From: Epiperipatus broadwayi
Taxonomy: Eukaryota > Onychophora > Udeonychophora > Euonychophora > Peripatidae
Direction: 5' to 3'
DNA length: 64,000 bases
Assembly (NCBI GenBank): GCA_028023455.1
Contig: JAQFVV010006199.1
Span: forward strand, 122,001 to 186,000
The translations under genes and the position numbers were made by a program. Positions within the stretch are counted from its first letter, which is position 1; every line of letters begins with the position of its first letter. Positions 39,124 to 50,933 of this stretch are shown in pieces. The notes beneath the pieces are model-generated. The model had not been told where the DNA came from, did no database searches, and saw nothing but the letters and a program-made list of their open reading frames with translations.

Positions 39124-40169
39124 TTAAAAGTTCTTCATTCTAATAGTTTTTGTTGTAGCACTGTTTATCATTTATGTAGCATAACACAGCATTCCTTTCT
39201 AGAGATTCCATTGTCTCTTTAATAACTTTTAGATAGTAGAAATTATTCTTAATTTTTTGAGACAATCTGTTAAGTTTTACTTTACCCAAAAATTGTCAAA
39301 AATGAAATATATATATACTTTTCTTAACTAGAAGAATTTGATAGAAATGTGAAATTTAGATATACAAAAGTGAATTATTTTATTTTTTTGTTTCTCACTA
39401 TATTTTTTAACCTTAGAATCCTTTCCAAATTTAAAACCATACTGACATTGTCTGAACTTATAGCAAATGGGCCTATTGTAAAATGATTTACTCTGCTTGA
39501 TATTTCAAAATTCATCATTTTAAACAGTATTTAAAAATTTCTTTTCTTGTTGATAAAAGATTGATAATACATGTGGCATTTCATGTTTAACCTTAGCTTC
39601 TATTATGTGCTCAATGTTTTTGAACAGCTGTATACACATTTACCAATTAGTTTGAATAGTAATACCCATTTACCAAATAGTTTAAATAGTAATCTGAATC
39701 GTATATAGATCAGAGATGTTTGAAAGAAAAATAGTATATCTGATTAGAATCTGAAAAACAAATTTAAATTTACTTAGCCTTTGATTCGAACTTAGGATAT
39801 AGATATAGGAAGTGCTGTACTATGAGATTTTCAGTCATATAGTTGCATCAATTTACATTGCCAGTATATTTAAACATAAATAACTATTAAACAATACATT
39901 TAAATGTGTGTGTGGAATGTTGATTTACATTCATAATCGCCGGATGTCACCATATATAATAAAATACTTCTAAATAGCAAAGAGTTTATTTCTAGTCACA
40001 CTTTACATATTAGTTAAAGAAACATTATATATGTGAATATTGTACTTAGTTTTTCAATGGAATTTTTGCAAATAATTTATTATCTCTAGATAAGTCTTAG
40101 TTGCTGCATCTAGATATTTTTAGTTAAAAATAAAGTAATAACTGGAACACCACTCAGCAATTACTAAAT
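39124..40169 (-). other. AT-rich DNA with one tRNA-like SINE remnant
   Basis: Minus-strand AAGTTCGAATCAAAGG near 39776-39793 is box B-like, with a degenerate head extending to about 39850. Nothing else is supported in this stretch. Confidence 0.4.
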
Positions 40170-40310
40170 CTAGTGAATAGTGTTTTTTGCTCTATGTGGT
40201 TTGATTCAATGATAAAGTCAAGGGCTTTGGAGTTCAAGGTCTATGGACTACAACTAGTTCTAGTTCTATCGCTATCAATGTTTAGCTTTTTTATGTACTC
40301 CCAAACAATA
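40170..40310 (+). mobile_element. tRNA-like SINE remnant, weak
   Basis: TTTGATTCAATGATAAAGTC, AGGGCTTTGGAGTTCAAGG and TAGTTCTAGTTCTATCGC follow the order of a tRNA-derived SINE head. The region is less AT-rich than its surroundings. The overlapping 61-codon ORF is not convincing. Confidence 0.35.
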
Positions 40311-40862
40311 AAATTCATTTTGATTATTTACTATTTATATTTTGGGCTCTTTTTTTGACTGAGAGTATTTATTTCACTACTATTTCTAAAGATATTTTTT
40401 ACCATTTCTGTGAGGATAATAATAAAGGGTTTTTTTTTTTCAAAAATTATTTTACTGCCTTTCATCTGCAGAATTAAATAATATTTAATCCATTTGATTT
40501 TTTTTTTAAAAATTAAGATAATTTGTTATATTTAAACAGGATTTTCTCTGTATAAACAATAAATTGTAAAACAACTAATACAAAATAAAAAATATTAATG
40601 CCAATTAAAACTCAGAGCACATATTTATCTCATTCAATATTATTGACCATTACAAAGCTGTTTAATAAGTATTTATCAGAAGCAGCCATTCATAATGCAT
40701 ATGGCATGTCTATGACTCTAGAAGAAAAAAATAATAGAAAGATAAAGAATAAAAAACTTAAAAATGAATTTTGTGATGATACAAATCAATTCATGAAACT
40801 CAAATATGAGATAATACCCCCAAATAATCAGAATTTTGTAAAAAAAAATTGTGTATTTATTT

Positions 40863-41530
40863 TTAAGTATTATAAATTGAATCTTCTTCAAAGTATTGTC
40901 CATTTGAAGAGTTGCATTGACTTAAACAAGTGTTCCACTTTTCAAAGTAGTCTTGAAATCCTGTAAAGTGATGCCTTTTAATGTTTCTGTCATTTTTTCT
41001 TCATCACTTCTGAATCTGCAAAGCTTTTTTTTTTTAAAATATTTTATCATTCAGAAGAGTAAAATAATTTGGCAGAGTGAAATCACATGAGTGTAGCTGA
41101 TGGATAAGATGGATCGAGCTGTTTTTAATTAAAAATTTGTCACACTCAAGGCTTTGTATTCTGATGCCTTATCATGGTGAAACTTGCATTCCCTACTTTG
41201 TCACAAATCAGGACACTTTCATTTTATGGCATCACACAAATTTTTTAGAACTTGTAGAAAATGTCTGATTGTTACAAATGAATTTTGAGTGAACAATGCC
41301 ATTTGCAAAAAAAAAATCTGCATTGGACTTGATTTGTCATGTTTTTTTCAAGGATGTGGCGAACTTACGTTTCCTAAACCATTTTTAAACTTGTGTTTTT
41401 ACCAGAGCAGTTTGCTTGTATACATTCCATTTCCTCTAACAGAAAACAGAATTTCACTTACCAACTTTTCAACCCTCACAAAAATTAATGAATAAGTGAG
41501 ACACAATAAAAATATTTACTGTGTTGCACT
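40863..41530 (-). pseudogene. mariner-type transposase, decayed C-terminal two-thirds
   Basis: Cut-and-paste DNA transposase of the Tc1/mariner superfamily. Minus-strand frames give, in order: a QIKSNADFFFANGIVHSKF-like block near 41265-41325; RHFLQVLKNLCDAIK and CPDL-QSRECK; FHHDK (the second catalytic aspartate region, normally HDN) near 41165-41180; a KALSVTNF block; and near the end QDYFEKWNTCLSQC and NGQYFEEDS, finishing at a stop at 40863-40865. This is the characteristic mariner C-terminus. The first catalytic aspartate (in the GDE motif) and the YSPDL box with the third are lost. At least two frameshifts and several stops make it non-functional. Terminal inverted repeats were not identified. 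The plus-strand ORFs across this region are shadows. Confidence 0.8.
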
Positions 41531-41570
41531 ACAACTTCTCTCGATAACAATAGTTGGTGGTGTAAGGTTG

Positions 41571-42180
41571 TGATGTGATGTGGCTACTCCTTTATTAAAG
41601 TCAGGATTCTCTCAGCCAATATATTCAAGAAAAATATATTAGCCACCTTGCCTGCCCTTTTCATTCCCCATCTTAAGTTTTTCTTATATTCTTCTCCATT
41701 CTGCTCTATCCCATTTCCACATCATCTTTTCCCACTCCATGGTCTTTGTATCTAGATCCCTTTTATATTTTCCAATCCCAGCATAAATACCAATAACCCA
41801 CTTTCTGTATATTGACTTGGTCTAATATTTATTCTCCCAGAACTTCATTATTTGTACTCCTTCTGCTTGTAATGTGATGATATGTGATATGACTACTCCT
41901 TTATCAATGTCAGAAATTTCTCAGCCAATATGGCCAGAAAAATCTGTTATCCACTTTACTTACCTTTTCCATTTTGCACCCTAAGTTTTTCCCATATTTT
42001 TCTGTATCCTGCCCACTCCATTTTCACAACATCATCTTTATCCACTTCAAGGTCTTTATATCTAGATATCCCTTATCTTTTTCCAAATCCAGCATAAAGA
42101 CCAAGAACTCACTTTCTGTAAAATCATTTAGTTTATATTTATTCTCTCACAACTTCATTATTTATACCCTTTCTGCTTGT
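41571..42180 (-). repeat. ~310-bp tandem duplication of the LINE 3' end
   Basis: Units 41571-41870 and 41871-42180 align throughout (CTACTCCTTTAT, GGTCTTT(G/A)TATCTAGAT, CACTTTCTGTA, AACTTCATTATTT). They encode related C-terminal protein segments, so the last ~100 codons of the LINE are present twice. Divergence is substantial, so the event is old. Confidence 0.8.
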
Positions 42181-44020
42181 AAGCATTTACATTCAATTAT
42201 CAGATGCCTAATATTTTTCATGCCTTCATAATATAACTTGCAGACAAAATCACCCACATTTCTCCATTTATGTGGATATTTCTTTATTACTAACAATCCT
42301 GTTTGAGCCTTGAACAGTAAACTATTTTTCTTGCTATTATCATAAATGAACTCATATCCAGTATTCTGTTTACTTCTACATATATTTAGACTCTTTTTAC
42401 TCTCCATACTAGTTCTCCATCTCTCCAGCTCCCTATTTTTTATTAATGCATGTAGTCTTCTATCCTATTCTTTGCCACTATAACACTCAACAATCTTCAT
42501 AACACAATCATGCCACTTTTTGTACAAGTATACTGACATAAAGTCTTTGTCCAAATCTTTTGTGTACCATCCGAAGCTCTGCATATCCTACTACCATTTC
42601 CCTCCAGTTTGTTGCATGTCTTTTACTTGTAATCCAATTAAATACTATTTTAGTTATTCTCTTATTATCCATAAATTGAAATCTACTGAATATTTTCATT
42701 TTGCTTTTTGCATCTCTCATATAAAAACTTGACCATGCATTTAATGCAGGTCTTTGTAGTTGTCTTTGTACTTTTACTAAGTAATCTAACACCCCTTTAC
42801 TAACACATAATGAATAATTATCATATGGACATAATTATCATATGTTAACCCTGTCACTGCCACTCCCTTCCAAATAATTCTAGCTACATCATATTTATTA
42901 CATGAAGACACTGTTAAATTTTTATCACTCCCCTTCTTTTCTTTGCTTCATTTATCAATTATTTCTTCTATTCATCCAACCAATTTCTCTGATTACATAA
43001 GGTGATTCCCAAATAGTTATATCTATTTACCACAGATTAACTTTAAATCTCCCAATAAAAATTATTTATCTTTTCTTTCCCCAGCATTTATCATCATTAC
43101 TTTTGATTTTTCTTCACCATATTTAATCCTCATCTCTTTACTCACCCTTGTGCATGTCTTCAGCATAACTTCCATATATTCCCTACTTTCTGTGCACAAG
43201 ATAAATCATTAAAGAAAAGACCTGATAATATATACACTCCCTGGCTACCTATTAATGACATCTCTACCCCTCTTCTTAGTCTTTTTATTACTCTCTTTAT
43301 TACTCTCAAATATAACAAAAACAAAATAGGTGACATAGGGCATTCTTGCCTTAGTCCCATCTCATTTTTAATTCTAATTGATTCTACATTTCCTAATTTA
43401 TATATAATTGTTTCCAACCAGAACCCCCTAAACATTCCAGAAAAATAAACCAAATCTCTCTCTCTCTTTTAAAGCCCTCCCCCTTTTTTACTTTTTTTTT
43501 TTAATATTATTCTTCTTGTTGTTATGTAATATTTTAATATTTTTCTCCTAAAAATCTTGGTTGGTTGGAAGTGGAAAAAAAAACACCAAAAAATTATAAA
43601 ATATATATATATAAAAAAAAAAATATATATATATATATAATTATTTTCATACAATCTCTTAATAAGATCCACTAAAGCTCCATTTCCAAATTTACTAAAC
43701 TTACCCATAATCTATTTCTATTTGCTCTATTATATGCCTTTTCTATATTTATAAAGACTATATATAACTGCCTACCTGTATTTTTATTCATATCTATAAG
43801 TTGTGTGACTACAAATAAATTATCTCTGACATGCCTATCCATTCTAAAACCTCTTTGAATTTCTCCCACTATATTATTTTATTTCATCCATTTTGCCACC
43901 TTCCAGCCACTATATATTCAAAAACTTTATATAACACTGACATTACTGCTATTGGTCTATAATTGTTTATCTTTCTATGGTCCTTACCCTTTTCTTTAAA
44001 TAATATAGGTTTGTCTTTGC
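42162..44020 (-). pseudogene. LINE reverse transcriptase and C-terminal domain, fragmented
   Basis: Open pieces lie at 43672-43869 (fingers and motif A), 43160-43453 (motif B onwards), 42508-42792 (connection region) and 42162-42407 (zinc-knuckle-like end), in at least three frames. The Q-G of the RQG motif is Q-E, and the catalytic F-A-D-D is F-N-D-L, so activity is lost even without the frameshifts. Confidence 0.75.
43456..43650. repeat. low-complexity insertion inside the LINE RT
   Basis: (CT)n, poly-T, poly-A and two (AT)n tracts (about 43598-43640) lie between RT motif A and motif B. The protein homology stops on one side and resumes on the other, so the tract was inserted or expanded within the element. 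Confidence 0.65.
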
Positions 44021-44130
44021 AAATGGGAATCTAGTGTCAGAAGTATAATAATATGGACTCTCTCTCCAGATAATGATTCTGATTATTTTTGAGTATTCCC
44101 TCATATACCTACATATAATATCACAATCTG

Positions 44131-44754
44131 GTCATTTATTTTGTTTACTTGAAGTCCTGAAATAGCTGCATACTTTGTTTTACCATTTTTACAATACTTA
44201 CTATAAGTTTTAGAAAGTGACAGTAGATGCTAGATGATAGTGCATAATAAACTTTTAACCTGTACTGTCCTATCCAATAGCCCCATATTAGTTTCAAGTT
44301 TATGATTTTTATCACTAAGGAGCTTTGAATCTTAGAGCAGTACAACTGCACCCTACTTCCAGTTTCTGTAATTTACCTCTCTTTTATATTGTCAAGACAT
44401 TATTTTTAAAGATAGTAAAAAAAGTATACTGCTAAAATAATAATATGTAAGCTGAATTCATGTGATATTTTATTAGTTTATATATTGAAATACTTTAACC
44501 TTTTCTGCAGGAAGCACTGCCTTCTAAAATTCTCTGATATCTCCTCAGCTATGTCAACAATAAATTTGATACATTATGAAATCTTTTTGAAATAATATTT
44601 ATAACATAAATGCAGTCTGCTCTCTTACAAAAACAATGCTTTAAAAAAACCTGTTGTTATTTATTCACTTTATCCATTTAAATTATTATCATCTCATGTT
44701 GTCATCATGTAATATTTTAATAGATTTTATCATCTCATGCAGCAAACTAATCTG
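44131..44754. other. AT-rich DNA, possible LINE 5' remainder
   Basis: A minus-strand ORF at 44145-44351 could be LINE linker sequence, but I could not match it. No other feature. Confidence 0.35.
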
Positions 44755-44835
44755 TGTTGGTTAGTATAGTGGTAAAATGTCAGACTCTAGAGCATACACT
44801 TCAAAATTGATTCCAGTTCTGGCACTTCTGGTACT
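44755..44835 (+). mobile_element. tRNA-derived SINE-like copy
   Basis: GGTTAGTATAGTGGTAAAAT (box A-like), GTCAGACTCTAGAGC (anticodon-arm region) and AAATTGATTCCAGTTCTGGC (box B-like) lie at tRNA spacing. The box A region is well preserved, but the box B starts AAATTGATTCC instead of GGTTCGANTCC, and there is no convincing acceptor stem, so this is a SINE and not a gene. Confidence 0.6.
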
Positions 44836-45120
44836 CAAACTTCTTATGAACTCTCCCCATATTATGCAGCAAACTGGAGAACACACATTTAATATTTTTA
44901 AATAAGTATTCATCTGCTGATAACATGTAGACATTTGATATCTTGAAATATTGTAAGTTCATCAATCATTAACTAATATTACATAATATAATTATTCCCT
45001 TATTAATACTTAGTATTTAATTATTAAATATTGTAGCAATTTTATATATGATCTTTGGCTGGATCAGTGGATTAATATAAAATTAACTTAGTTTTTTAAT
45101 AATAATAACAGCAGCATACT

Positions 45121-45170
45121 TGTTGTTGTTGTAGTAGTAGTAGTAGTGGTGATAGTAGTAGTAGTAGTAA

Positions 45171-45201
<31 letters not shown>

Positions 45202-45312
45202 GGTAGAGGTAGTGCTAGTAGTAGTAGTAGTAGTGGTGATGGAGGCAGTGCAGATAGTGGTAGGGTAGTAGTAGTAGTAGCAGCAGCAGTAGCAGTAGCA
45301 GCAGCAGTCGTA
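45121..45312. repeat. (GTA)n-rich trinucleotide tract
   Basis: Imperfect GTA/GTG/GCA trinucleotide repeat of about 190 bp. Minus-strand Thr/Leu-rich ORFs are artefacts of this tract. Confidence 0.9.
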
Positions 45313-48300
45313 GTGGTATTGGTAGAAATATGGTATTACTATATAGAGTTGTTTTGTGACATTCATTTTTTCCACTTATTGCAATAACATATATATTATT
45401 TGATTGTGTTTTCAATCATTTAAATAATAATGACCCATTAAATTAATCTAATATTAATGTTTTATAACCGAACATTTACTCATTTACTGAACTATACTAG
45501 GCAATAACTGAGTTAGTTATGATCTGCTGATATTCTCAAAACTCGGTCATAAATATGACCACAATATGCATTAATCATAATACTATGAGAATGCTAGCAA
45601 ATATTTTCTGAAAAACAAAAATTCAGTTTAGTTCTTCTTTCATAATTTCTAATCAAAATATTAATTAGATTATTATATTTAATAATAAACTGATAAAATA
45701 TAAAAGTTTTCATAAATTATATTTAAGTTTGTTATTAAATAAGTAGGATACGTGCGTTTTTAATCTTGACTGATAAAAAATAATCTTTAATACAAAAAAC
45801 GTAGCACTATAGAGAAGGAAAGGAAACAATATGGATGTGTGATTGCTTACTTATATTATTTTACATTTTAAAAAAAAGATATAGAAAAGAATGGTTTAAC
45901 AAAAATAAGTGTTGAATAATAAAAATGTTTAACAATATTAGAAAAACATAAATAAATATATTAATATTAATAATCATATAACATTATTGTATTTAATTTG
46001 ATCACTTTATATTTACAGCAACATTAATTTTTTTCAAAAAAATTTTCAGCAAAAGTAAAAATGGAAGAGGGGATCCCTCTTAAAAAAGAAAAATATGTTT
46101 TGCTATCTGAATAAATAATTGTCTTTAAAAAGAAATATTAACAGCTTAATGTTTATAACAAAATATTAGAATATATCAGTTATTTACGGTTATTTGTTCG
46201 AAAAAACTTAGAAATGTGCTAAACTGATTATCTAAAAAATATTATTCTATTCACAGAAACCAAAAATTGGACGTGAAATGAAAAATAGTTTATTAATACC
46301 ATTCTAAATTGTTTAATATTGTTAGATAAATTTATCACGAAAGCAATTTTTTGTTTCTTTTTTGTAAAACAAAACACTATAACAAATATAAATATTAACA
46401 GTATAAGTAAAAAACAAAGGGAATAATAGTTTACTCTGAGAAACAATAAACATATTGCTTGCTGAAGGGTTTGTTTAACTAAATTTATTGTTTACTTGCG
46501 TTACATTATTATCAATTTTCAATATATCTGAAACCTTCACAGAGAAAAATATTGTTATCATGACAGCTCTTTTTTTATTTGACCTTAAAATTATAATCGT
46601 TATAGGGAAGTATACATTAAACAGTCACATAAATATTTATTTATACATTTAGTTGTATATGTTCGTTTTATTAAAAAAATTGCGAGGCATTCCATGCCCT
46701 CTGAAAAGAATGACTTTTGTTAAAAGAGATTCATTTATTTTTTTTTTTAACTTATACATTTATCATTCTTTTTATATTTCCAAATATTATTATTATTTAT
46801 GAAATAGTGAGGCACATACATGACAAATAAAGAAAGTATGGAAGAAAATGTGTGAACGAATATAAAATAGAAGGGGGGTGTGAGATTTAAACATTCTGTA
46901 TTAAATTTCAAAAATAAAATGTATCACTATTATTACTATGACGACAGTGACCCAAGAAAGAGTGAAATTAGTATTACCAATTTATTTTAATTCTTTAATA
47001 TCTCTGTGCATTCAAAAATATTGTAGCTCTTCTACACAAAAACTTCAAACATCTACTGAGACTGGTACACATGTGATTGCTTTTTATATCAATTTATTAA
47101 CATAACTCATCTTAATAAAAAATGCATACAAAAACAATTGCATGCCAAACTCACATTATAAAACTCAATAGGGATAACCACTGAAAATATTCAAGTTTAA
47201 ATCTTTTTCAGACTCCTGTTACAGAAAAAAAAAAGTAATAACTTCTCATTATGCACTGGTTTCACCAACATGTGTTATCTACACTCACCTTTTGCAAATT
47301 AATGTAAATATAGTAAATAATCAAATAATGTAATAGATAATCAATAGGCCATTCATTCAATTGATATCCGATAACTCACCATTTGTATATGCTTTGATTA
47401 ATGGCATCAAAAAATAGTCCACAATCACAAGAAAATTAACAAAAGGTATTACTCAGATTTTATCATTATCTCAAGTCCTATTCAAACTTTACTTGGGAAA
47501 TTATCTACAGCAATGCATAGCATTTTCTAATTTTTTATTGGGAATAATTACCTCTACACTTACAAATGAAGTTGATATTGTAATTTTTAACAAAAGTGTA
47601 TATAGACTACACATTAGTAAAATTTTAATCACTAATTTTATGCAAATAGAATTCATTACATTAATGGAAAAGTTATCACTTTGTAAAATTACTATGGGGC
47701 ATTGTTAGTATCAGTATTTCTGAAATTTTATGTAGATTTCTTGTCGTGCCAATCTGCATATCTTTTAGCAAGACTGGCTAATAAATTAACAAGACAATAA
47801 AAAGTAGATCTTCTCTTGTTTAATATTCTTTATCTAAAGGCTATAGTAAAAAAAATATTTTTTTTCTGGTATTAGTAAAGATAGTTACATATACTTACAG
47901 GATCTTTAGCTATAAATAAACTTTTTAACATAAAATAAATCACTTTGTGTTGGAAGCATTATTATTATATTTTCTTATATTTATTAGAATATTGCACAAT
48001 TAAAATTGTTTGATGTTTTTGCACACATACATTCAATTATTAAATACTAATGCATTATAGTGATGAAAAGTTTTTATTAAAGTTTATGAAATAATTCTGG
48101 AATGGAAATATTGCAATAATGTAAACTGAGGGTTTGGCAAACATTGGCAGATTATCCTTAATGATAATTAAGTGATGCTGTCACTTAGTTATAAAGTCAT
48201 ATTGTTAAATAATTTAAGTCAGACTTTGGGCTCAGACTCTACTGCACATATGTAAAAGAGATAAAATTTCATCATATTCTCTAAATTATATTTATTTGAA

Positions 48301-50534
48301 AACATTTAAGAATTAGTTCAACAAGAAAAATTATTATAAAATACTATTTATATTATATAAAACAATAACACATTTTACATGGGATGATTTTAATCAAGAA
48401 TATTAATCTAAAAATGGTCATTCAGAAATATTGCTTCTATTTCTTCATGTATTAAAAAAGCAAAATAAAAAATCACACGGAGAAGTTTTCAAGAAGCTTA
48501 TAATATTTGACACCAAAATGATAAACTGTGTGCTGAGCATACAATTTTATTCAATTAACCAAAGTTAGAACTTTTTTTAATTTTGGTAGCTGGATATTGA
48601 TACAAATTTTTTTAGCTTTTTAACCTGTCTTTATCAGTCTAATGCTAAATCAAGAAAGTTTATATGTATTTTTTTTCTATAAAACTATAAATTGAAAACT
48701 AAGTGTTAAATATATAATATATAATCATCAGTAACTTATATAGAGCATTGTTAATGAACTCTACCATTTCTTTATAATTTTGACATTCTTAATATTTTTT
48801 ACTGATACATTTTAAAAAATATTGATGGCATAAGTTGACTATATTTACACATCAGTGAATTAATGTCCTTTTAAACAGAATATGCTCTTTAGTCTTGGTT
48901 TGATTTTACCATCTCTTCTCCCATATTATAGACGATTTTTTTAAAAATTGAAATGAAGTATTAAACAGTTGTAGCCATCTTGATCATTGAGTTCTTCATT
49001 ATACTTGATAAGTGATATACAAGAAGATATAAAAATATAAAATATAAGTGCCTAACACCACAGAAATATACTTCTCTCACCAAATGTGTGTCAATGCACC
49101 AACACTCATCTGGCCAATCCTTTTACTGTCTAGTTAGATAAGCATTTACTGTATAATACAAATGATTGATTACATTGATATAGACTAACTAAAAGAACAA
49201 ATAACAAATTTTAATTTTAGAATAAGTTACATCTAATTCATAGTATGTGGCTACTGCTTTAATTGACATTGCTTTACTGAAGACATCAAAGAATCTTACT
49301 AGGTATTTACTTCTACTTTATTTTATTTCTTTTAATAATTTTTGTTTTAGTTAAACATTTTTGTTTTATATTCATATCTAAATCTTAATATTTAAATGCA
49401 TGGTTATTATTTTTCCATGTTCAATTTTTTAATTTTGATTTGTTATTTTATTCTTTTTTTTTTCTCCATATGAATAAGTTGCTGGTAGGTTGAAGAGAAT
49501 GGTCAACTTTGATTTCATTTCTGTCAGTCTAATTTGTGCAATTCTTGACTTTGTGACTTTAAAATAAATTCTTTGATTTATTAATGTTTGAAGCATTTGT
49601 TTTCTGAATAAATGAAATGTTAGGTTCATTTTCAGATGAGGCAAAAATCTCAAAAAATTATGCTCTTTATATTAGCTTTTCCTGTATTTGAGATTCATGT
49701 TTATTGATTGATTTTCTCCCATAATATTTTGATCAATAAATATGGATTTCTTTTTTATTATTATCAATGAGTGAAAAAAAAATCATTAATTAAAATTACT
49801 TTTTTATTGTTTTATCACACTATTCTTATTTATTTCTTCATTATATTTATTAATAATTCTATTTAATATCATTTTTAAGATTGGTTGTTTAAATAGCAAA
49901 GTATTTTGAAAGTGTGATGAATAAAAATTCATAGTTTAATTCTTAGTATTACACTAGCCATTTAAAAGAGAATAATTATTAGGCAAAAATTCTCACAAGA
50001 TATCGAAAGTTTTAACTAGAAAGATTGCAATAGAAATTAAGATTCCAAAGCTGTAATTAGCAATCATGATATATAAACCTCTTAATATCCATTTTCACAA
50101 CATTATTGTTAATAGATAGGCCTATGATTGCACAATGTTAGTGAGATTTGGTACCATAAAAAAATAAGCATGTCCAGATGTTCTGTGATATTAAGTCTTG
50201 CTATTTGCTTATCTACAAAATTTAATTTCATGATATAAACAGGTGAGAAACTTCTTAAGTGAATTAAAAAACAAAAAATGCCAACTATTTTGGACATCAA
50301 TGTTGTCTAAAAATTTGAGTCAGAGAAGAAATAAAAGAAGATCCAAAATGAGATTAAAAAATATACTGACTGGACTGGGATGAATTAGTTCAACTGAGAT
50401 AACAATAAATTGTTCTTAATAAACATTGCATCTAGCAATCAGAACAAAGATTATATTTGATAAAAAAAATAGTTATAAGAATTCTCTCAATCATATTTTA
50501 TTAAAAAATTCTTCAGATACCTGAATTATTAATT
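45313..50534. other. AT-rich DNA without recognised gene
   Basis: Several 60-75-codon ORFs (for example 46228-46446 -, 47493-47708 +, 49429-49653 -) have the composition of random AT-rich DNA. No inverted repeat, SINE head or protein family could be supported here. Confidence 0.45.
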
Positions 50535-50640
50535 CTTTGTTAACCTTTGTGCAATAATTAAGTGAAGGACTTGAGAGTTAAAGGTTCAAAGTTCAATCTT
50601 TCATTTCTAATGCTTGAAGGTCACATGATCTCTCCAATCA
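50535..50640 (+). mobile_element. tRNA-like SINE remnant, weak
   Basis: A GTGCAATAATTAAGTGAAGG (degenerate box A) and AAGTTCAATCTTTC (box B-like) are followed by GAAGGTCACATGATCTCTCC. Assignment is by layout only. Confidence 0.35.
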
Positions 50641-50682
50641 GAAAATCTAAGAAGTATAATTAATATACTTGGAGTTTAGATG

Positions 50683-50933
50683 TAATATAGGGTATTTGAA
50701 TGCAGACTTTCAAACTCTCTTCAGATATCCACTCTATCTCATTCAACCAATACATTTGACCCCCAATGGAGATAATGATCTGGACTGACTGATGAGTGCT
50801 AGTTCTGCACAAAATATGGATATTGGAGATCACTTATCTTTTTCACATGTGCATAGTCATGTGTATTGGTTGTATGAGATAGAGTGGATAGCTGAAAAGA
50901 GTTTGAAAATTTATGTCTAAATCCCCTATATTA
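50683..50933. mobile_element. foldback (MITE-like) element, ~75-bp arms
   Basis: Left arm 50683-50760 and right arm 50857-50933 pair along TAATATAGGG, TTCAAACTCT-TTCAG, ATCCACTCTATCTCAT and CAACCAATACA with scattered mismatches. The ~95-bp centre is unique. Outer ends are TAATATAGGG; no firm target duplication. Confidence 0.75.

Larger units (their letters stand above)
41571..44130 (-). mobile_element. decayed non-LTR retrotransposon (Jockey/CR1-like group)
   Basis: A LINE read right to left. From about 44,020 leftwards: an NNYRPIAVMSVLYKVFE RT-start motif, GEIQRGFRMDRHVRDNLF and an F-x-N-I-E-K-A-Y motif A, an AT-rich insertion, then GLRQECPMSPILFLLYL (motif B) and a degenerate F-x-N-D-L in place of the F-A-D-D box. 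A C-terminal region with a degenerate zinc-knuckle (CKLYYEGMKNIRHLIIECK) follows. The endonuclease end was not recognised. The 3' end is tandemly duplicated (41571-42180). The mariner remnant lies immediately to the left. Family placement is by general resemblance only. Confidence 0.75.

Noticed and set aside
40598-40966. 122-residue ORF (+)
   Set aside because: Overlaps antisense the C-terminus of the mariner transposase remnant and AT-rich DNA; Lys/Asn-rich with no family resemblance.
41289-41495. 68-residue ORF (+)
   Set aside because: Antisense to recognisable mariner protein blocks.
45088-45415. Thr-rich and Leu-rich ORFs (-)
   Set aside because: Translation of the trinucleotide (GTA)n tract in different frames.
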